Source of the DNA: Oxydemutator sp963693105
Lineage (GTDB): Bacteria; Pseudomonadota; Gammaproteobacteria; Poriferisulfidales; Oxydemutatoraceae
NCBI GenBank assembly: GCA_963693105.1
Contig: OY843752.1
Location: 310,001 to 374,000, forward strand
Direction of reading: 5' to 3'
Length of the DNA stretch: 64,000 nucleotides
Positions 59,464-64,000 of the stretch are shown piece after piece; the stretch's first letter is position 1, and the number at the start of each line of letters is the position of its first letter. The translations under genes were made by a program, and so were the position numbers. The notes under the pieces were generated by a model. The model worked only from the letters and a program-made list of their open reading frames with translations, had not been told where the DNA came from and did not search any database.

Positions 59464-60183
59464 ATGAAATACTTCCAGCACTTGCGGGCCGTGACACTCT
59501 TGTCAATGGCGACTCTGATAACGGCGGCGCCGTACTCGACGGCAACCGCCGGCGACGGCGAAGGCTACGAACTGGCGGTTTCCGCCAATGTCGGCTTTCT
59601 GTCGCAATACATTTTCCGGGGATTGAAGCAATCCCATTCCGCCGCCAACGGCGGGGTTGACGTCGAATACGGCCCGTTCTACATCGGCGTCTGGGGCGCT
59701 GACCTGAGATCGGAGGAAGAAGGCGGCACCGGCGGCGGTGCGGAATATGACATCTACGCCGGCATCTCCTACCCCGTCCATGACATGGCGACCGTCGGCG
59801 TCGGCTACTCGTCCTACCAGTACACCGACCACTTCGACGACGAATACAACGAAGTCAACCTGACATTGGCGCTGGCTTCCGATGATTTCCCGGTCGGCCT
59901 GGATCTGGAATACTCGTTCGGCGATTACAACGGCGACTATGACGGCGACGGTGAAACCGACGACGACTACGGATTCTTCGCCGCCACTGCCAGCCTTGAT
60001 GGCTTCTATGCGACCGCAGGCTCCTTCAGCCGCGACGCCTCCGGCGATTACATCGAGGTTGGATACGGCGCCACGTTCAGGGACGTGATTGATGTCGGCC
60101 TGGGCTTTGTCCATTCGAACAAAGACCTCGACGACGACACCCGGGTTTATCTCTCGGTCGGAACGTCGCTCGAGCTGCTGTAA
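59464..60183 (+). CDS. TorF-family putative outer-membrane porin
   Basis: 239 residues; a signal peptide (MKYFQHLRAVTLLSMATLITA...) precedes SANVGFLSQYIFRGLKQSH, the Gcw_chp/TorF signature, and beta strands follow. Acidic loop EYSFGDYNGDYDGDGETDDD looks capable of binding Ca2+. Substrate unknown. Confidence 0.85.
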   Translation: MKYFQHLRAVTLLSMATLITAAPYSTATAGDGEGYELAVSANVGFLSQYIFRGLKQSHSAANGGVDVEYGPFYIGVWGADLRSEEEGGTGGGAEYDIYAGISYPVHDMATVGVGYSSYQYTDHFDDEYNEVNLTLALASDDFPVGLDLEYSFGDYNGDYDGDGETDDDYGFFAATASLDGFYATAGSFSRDASGDYIEVGYGATFRDVIDVGLGFVHSNKDLDDDTRVYLSVGTSLELL

Positions 60184-60230
60184 TCCGGGGCAGCACGTCG
60201 CCGTATGAGAGATTAATCACGCGGCGATAG

Positions 60231-60271
60231 ACCATCCGTCGAGGGACGTACGCCGTTCGTCGGCGGATGGT
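60231..60271 (+). terminator. hairpin after the porin gene
   Basis: Outer stem ACCATCCG / CGGATGGT with a further pairing inside, then TTTCCGTCTGTTCT. Marks the end of the GC-rich segment and the start of the AT-richer methyltransferase island. Confidence 0.5.
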
Positions 60272-60296
60272 TTCCGTCTGTTCTGAAACTGATAGA

Positions 60297-61547
60297 ATGG
60301 CCGCCATGAAGCAGCGCGGCTACTCTGTCATTGACCTTTTCTCCGGTTGCGGCGGCTTCAGTCTGGGTGTACAAAATGCCGGGTTGAATCTTGTAGCCGC
60401 GATTGACCACAATCTGCACGCAGTGCAGACCTACAGAGAAAATCTCCCCTCCAACGCTTCTGTACTGAAAAAGAATCTTTGGAAATTTAAACCCGCAGAC
60501 CTTGAAAAACATATAAAGAAAAAAACAGTTGACATCATTATAGGCGGCCCACCCTGCCAGGGATTCAGCTCAGCCCGTCAAGTAGATGGCGCCAATAGCG
60601 GTATTCGGCTTGTTGGAGATGAGCGACGCCAACTTTTCAGACAGTATTTCAAATATGTTAAGCATTTCCGCCCAAAAGTGTTCGTTATGGAGAATGTGCG
60701 TGGCATCAGATCTGCGGAAAGAGGCAGAATATTCAAGGCGATTCTAAAGAAAGCAGACCAGCTCGGTTATACAGTCGATGAAAGCCTTGTATCTGCCTGG
60801 AGATTTGGAATTCCGCAGAAACGCATTCGGCAAATCTTTTTTGGTGTCCGCAAAGATTTACCTGATTTTTCAATTGAGCAGTGGCTCAAACCGACTCATG
60901 CTGATATCGGTGAACCAGGATATGGAGAGCTGAAAAACATAGTCACCCTGTGGGAAGCCATCGGAGATTTGCCTCGGCTTTATGCCAACGAGAGTGCTAA
61001 TCAATACGATATTATTCGGCGGAAAAATCATCGTAGTCGTTATGGGAGAAACTATCTGGACGAAGTTCTCAAAGTCGCCGAGGCAAAAGAATTGACCTCG
61101 CATTTTTCGAGATACCATAGCGCCCGGGATTTGCGGGATTTCAGCAGGCTGAATGAAGGAGAAACAAGCGCCCAAGCCATAGAAAGAGGCGAAAAAATGG
61201 AATTTCCGTACAATCGTGGAATATTCAAAGACCGCTATACTCGCCAACATCGAAATCGGCTGTGTTCAACAATAGTTGCCCATCTCAGTAAAGATGGACT
61301 GATGTTTATTCATCCAACACAACAACGCTCGCTGACTCCTCGTGAGGCGGCGCGCATTCAGAGTTTTCCTGACTGGTTCGTCTTCCCCGTCCCCCGCACC
61401 CACCAATATCGCCTTATAGGTGACTCTGTCCCTCCGCTTCTTGCACAAGCGATTGGCCGGGGAGTAAAGAATTATCTTGATTGGTGCAAAAAGGGGAAAT
61501 CTATTTCGCATAAGACCCATATCCTGCGCGCTGTCGGGGGAGATTGA
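60297..61547 (+). CDS. DNA (cytosine-5-)-methyltransferase
   Basis: 416 residues; ATG at 60306 is an alternative start. Motif I DLFSGCGGFSLG, motif IV GGPPCQGFSSA with the catalytic Cys, motif VI VMENVRGIRS, motif VIII QKRIRQ, and motifs IX/X RSLTPREAARIQSFP and IGDSVPPLLAQAIG are all present. Codon use is markedly more AT-rich than the rest of the window. First gene of an operon with a GHKL ATPase and a Z1 protein; it presumably marks self DNA. Recognition site not predictable. Confidence 0.95.
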   Translation: MAAMKQRGYSVIDLFSGCGGFSLGVQNAGLNLVAAIDHNLHAVQTYRENLPSNASVLKKNLWKFKPADLEKHIKKKTVDIIIGGPPCQGFSSARQVDGANSGIRLVGDERRQLFRQYFKYVKHFRPKVFVMENVRGIRSAERGRIFKAILKKADQLGYTVDESLVSAWRFGIPQKRIRQIFFGVRKDLPDFSIEQWLKPTHADIGEPGYGELKNIVTLWEAIGDLPRLYANESANQYDIIRRKNHRSRYGRNYLDEVLKVAEAKELTSHFSRYHSARDLRDFSRLNEGETSAQAIERGEKMEFPYNRGIFKDRYTRQHRNRLCSTIVAHLSKDGLMFIHPTQQRSLTPREAARIQSFPDWFVFPVPRTHQYRLIGDSVPPLLAQAIGRGVKNYLDWCKKGKSISHKTHILRAVGGD

Positions 61548-62830
61548 TGAATGATAGCCGCCGAATAAAGGTCATTCCATCTCCGCGACGGCTTATAAAT
61601 TCTTTACGGGACCTGGGATACGACTCTACGTCAGCAGTCGCTGATCTCGTTGATAATTCCATCGATGCAAAGGCCACTAAGGTCGCCATTGATGTCCGCT
61701 TCGAAGGGAGAAAGTCCTGTATTCGTGTTGCTGATAACGGAACGGGAATGACGCCTGCCGTGTTACAGGAAGCAATGAGATATGGCACTGAGCGCGAATA
61801 TAGCCAATCGGACCTTGGAAAATTCGGCTTGGGATTGAAAACTGCCTCACAAAGTCAATGCCGGGAATTTATAGTGGCTTCACATTCCAGTGCAACAGCC
61901 GGTATCTGCGCCTTTACCTGGGATATGGAGTATGTGGAAAAAACAAACAAATGGGAAATCACCCGCCTTGCACCGCAAGACATTGACAATGTGTTACGCA
62001 AACCGTTACGAGGCACATCAGGGACAGTTGTTTTGTGGAAGAAACTGGATAGAGTTTTTAATTACAAAAATCCTGATGGGGGATGGGCTGAAAAAAGCCT
62101 TTTGAGCTTATGCCGCAGATTGGAAGACCACTTGGCAATGGTTTTCCATCGTTTTATCAGCGGGGAGCAACGAGGAAAGCGCCTGAACATTTCTCTTAAT
62201 GACAATAAAATCAAGCCATGGGATCCTTTCACCCGCAATGAGAAACATACACAAAAATTGGATCCTTTAACTCTCAAATTCGACGATGGCGAAGTAAGCG
62301 GGGAGGTGATATTAGAGCCATTTGTACTGCCACCTAAAGATAAATTCAGTTCTCCGGAAGCATTCAAAAAGGCCAGCGGTCCGAAGAACTGGAACCAGCA
62401 ACAGGGCTTCTATATATACCGTGCGGGTCGCATGATTCAGAGCGGCGGCTGGTCAGGTCTGCGGACAGTGGATGAACACAGCAAGTTGGCGAGAGTCGCC
62501 CTGCATTTTTCCCCAGTGCTGGATAACGCCTTCAAAATTGATGTGGCAAAAATGCATACAGAGCTGCCTTCTCAATTACAAGAGCAGATAAAAGATGCCA
62601 CGAAACAGGTTATTAGAATTGCGAAAGATACATATCGCGCCAAAAAATCATCAGATGGAAGTACTACAGGTAGCAGGCCAGGAAGAACTTCCCAACCAAC
62701 CACCCCGCCTGGAAAGTGGACCCTCGATGAGATTGCCACTGTCTTCAGAAGTAGTGCGAGAGACGAAGAAATACCAGTTATAAACCGGATTATACGCCGG
62801 GTTCAAAAAGCCTTTCGAGGGAAAACATAA
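61547..62830 (+). CDS. GHKL ATPase of MutL/MORC type, defence-associated
   Basis: 427 residues; ATG overlaps the methyltransferase stop (TGATG). GHKL motifs: N-box VADLVDNSIDA, G1 VADNGTGM, G2 GKFGLGLKTAS. The second half has a basic GFYIYRAGRMIQSGGWSG segment like the S5-fold lobe of MutL/MORC proteins. Families of this type accompany methyltransferases, Z1 proteins and nucleases in restriction-like systems. AT-rich like its neighbours. Confidence 0.88.
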   Translation: MNDSRRIKVIPSPRRLINSLRDLGYDSTSAVADLVDNSIDAKATKVAIDVRFEGRKSCIRVADNGTGMTPAVLQEAMRYGTEREYSQSDLGKFGLGLKTASQSQCREFIVASHSSATAGICAFTWDMEYVEKTNKWEITRLAPQDIDNVLRKPLRGTSGTVVLWKKLDRVFNYKNPDGGWAEKSLLSLCRRLEDHLAMVFHRFISGEQRGKRLNISLNDNKIKPWDPFTRNEKHTQKLDPLTLKFDDGEVSGEVILEPFVLPPKDKFSSPEAFKKASGPKNWNQQQGFYIYRAGRMIQSGGWSGLRTVDEHSKLARVALHFSPVLDNAFKIDVAKMHTELPSQLQEQIKDATKQVIRIAKDTYRAKKSSDGSTTGSRPGRTSQPTTPPGKWTLDEIATVFRSSARDEEIPVINRIIRRVQKAFRGKT

Positions 62831-64000
62831 TGAACTATCAAGAAGCATTAGGACTGGCTCGCCACATGATTTCGACCGGTATGTCCATAGATGAAGCAAC
62901 CAGCAACTCTGCCATACCACATGAGTACAGGAACAGCATAAAGAGCAAGTTACTAGAAGAAGAAACATTTGTATTGAAGCCCACTAAGGTGATATCAGAA
63001 GATGAAACTCAGGGGATATGGCTTGATAAAAAAGACAGAGATGATTGGTATTACTGGCCTCGGCTTCGAGCTTACCTTTCGGCTACAAAAGGGTGGCCAT
63101 CTAATCGAGTGCGCTCACTTGATGACAGTAGCGACAAAGTCCTCAGGAATATGAGCGATCCAGAAATCGAAAGTTTTAACAAAAAAGGGCTCGTTCTCGG
63201 GTATGTGCAGAGTGGAAAAACGGCTAATTACACAGCACTTATCGCAAAGGCTGTCGATGTTGGCTATCGTTTAATTATTGTTCTTGCGGGTATGGACAAT
63301 GGTCTGCGCAGGCAAACACAAATCAGACTTCAGCAAGAGCTTGTAGGATATCCTGACAACTCAAGAAATGCAGTCAGATTCCCTGAGCAAGGCAAGGTGT
63401 GGCATGTATTTACCAAAGAAGATATTCACGGTGATTTTGACGCTGGAAGTGTAGATACTGCGGCACTACATGGGAATCAACCAGTTCTTATGGTTATCAA
63501 AAAAAACGGGGCCATTCTCCGCCGCGTTTTACGTTGGCTGACAGAAGCATCACCCCAGGCAATACAGAATTCACCTGTTCTCTTGATAGATGATGAAGCC
63601 GATCAGGCCAGCATTGATACTCGGGGCACTTATCAGGCAGAAAGTAGTGACCCTGCCGAAGAAAATGAACCCCCTTCCGTCATTAATGGATTAATTCGTC
63701 AGTTGGCTTCTCATTTTTGTCGCTGCGCCTATGTTGCGTATACCGCTACTCCGTATGCCAATATCTTAATCCCCGCTGACGCAAATAATCCTGATGTTGG
63801 AGAAGATCTTTATCCACGAGATTTCTTCATTGATCTACCAAAGCCAGATGGCTACATGGGCGCAGAAGAACTGTTTGGGAAAGCAGCGTTTAGCGGCGAT
63901 GAAACGGATAGTGGGGGCTTGGATATCATCCGTTATGTTCCAGATGAAGATGTTGATACCTTAAAAGAATCCATAGAATTGCCGCAAACGCTTCGGGATG
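62830..64000 (+). CDS. Z1-domain protein (SF2-type helicase/ATPase), truncated by window end
   Basis: 390 codons are visible and open to the end; the start ATG overlaps the previous stop (TAATG). Walker A GYVQSGKTANYTALI near residue 123, Walker B LLIDDEADQASID, and AYTATPYANILI as motif III place it in superfamily II; the overall pattern matches the Z1 domain of endonuclease-linked systems. A nuclease and perhaps an AIPR-like protein are expected just beyond the window. Confidence 0.85.
   Translation, partial: MNYQEALGLARHMISTGMSIDEATSNSAIPHEYRNSIKSKLLEEETFVLKPTKVISEDETQGIWLDKKDRDDWYYWPRLRAYLSATKGWPSNRVRSLDDSSDKVLRNMSDPEIESFNKKGLVLGYVQSGKTANYTALIAKAVDVGYRLIIVLAGMDNGLRRQTQIRLQQELVGYPDNSRNAVRFPEQGKVWHVFTKEDIHGDFDAGSVDTAALHGNQPVLMVIKKNGAILRRVLRWLTEASPQAIQNSPVLLIDDEADQASIDTRGTYQAESSDPAEENEPPSVINGLIRQLASHFCRCAYVAYTATPYANILIPADANNPDVGEDLYPRDFFIDLPKPDGYMGAEELFGKAAFSGDETDSGGLDIIRYVPDEDVDTLKESIELPQTLRD

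Noticed and set aside
60270..60296. Another precursor box (GTTCTGAAACTG) before the methyltransferase
   Set aside because: Only the first half resembles the box, and no fixed -35 follows.

Overview
The window is GC-rich chromosomal DNA of a gammaproteobacterium with an LPS outer membrane. The evidence is conserved gene order: lptD-surA-pdxA-rsmA-apaG-apaH, hisBHAF-hisE followed by tatABC, lgt...thyA-folA, fmdB-aspS...nudB-yebC...ruvC-ruvA, purM-purN divergent from a CDP-alcohol transferase and hda, lipB-lipA, and metG/ferredoxin/nth. Most of the window is core metabolism and maintenance. The order of the conserved blocks is broken repeatedly by small accessory cassettes.

Layout: 0-8 kb ruvA/ruvC, a RiPP-like precursor, yebC, nudB, tRNA-Ser, two family-2 glycosyltransferases, aspS, fmdB, wrbA. 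8-18 kb hda, phosphatidyltransferase, purMN, second precursor, MFS transporter, rnd, a conserved small protein, a tandem pair of precursors, glnB, dcd, mrp. 18-30 kb a tnpB element with terminal inverted repeats inserted at the start of a DUF429 gene, lactate-permease-like gene, metG, ferredoxin, nth, Na+/alanine symporter, lipAB, pip, dtd. 29-37 kb hisBHAFE, a chain of tiny overlapping membrane-protein genes, tatABC, gpmI. 37-46 kb tRNA-Pro, acyltransferase, DUF255 protein, lgt, fifth precursor, a heptad-repeat coiled-coil protein, thyA, folA. 45-60 kb apaH to lptD, an RND efflux pair, xth, ampG-like, ctp, porin. From about 60.2 kb the base composition becomes visibly more AT-rich and a DNA cytosine methyltransferase / GHKL ATPase / Z1 helicase operon begins, running off the end.

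The most striking content is a dispersed family of five RiPP-like precursor genes (947-1489, 11077-11616, 14754-15131, 15361-15810, 41322-41837, all minus strand). Each has a nitrile-hydratase-like (NHLP-type) leader ending in a Gly-Gly motif, and no modifying enzyme or exporter is nearby. All five share an 18-bp box of consensus GTTCAGAWACYTBTGKCA placed 3 or 4 bp upstream of a recognisable -35 and, 17-18 bp further on, a -10. This suggests one regulon with maturation in trans. Three have Gly/Val/Ala-rich cores ending in NVGLAS or NVGLPG. The other two arose by tandem duplication and have unrelated cores. A sixth, solitary box lies between dtd and hisB. Second in interest is the tnpB element with about 19-bp terminal inverted repeats and a 7-bp flanking duplication, whose right repeat supplies a replacement start codon for the disrupted DUF429 gene.
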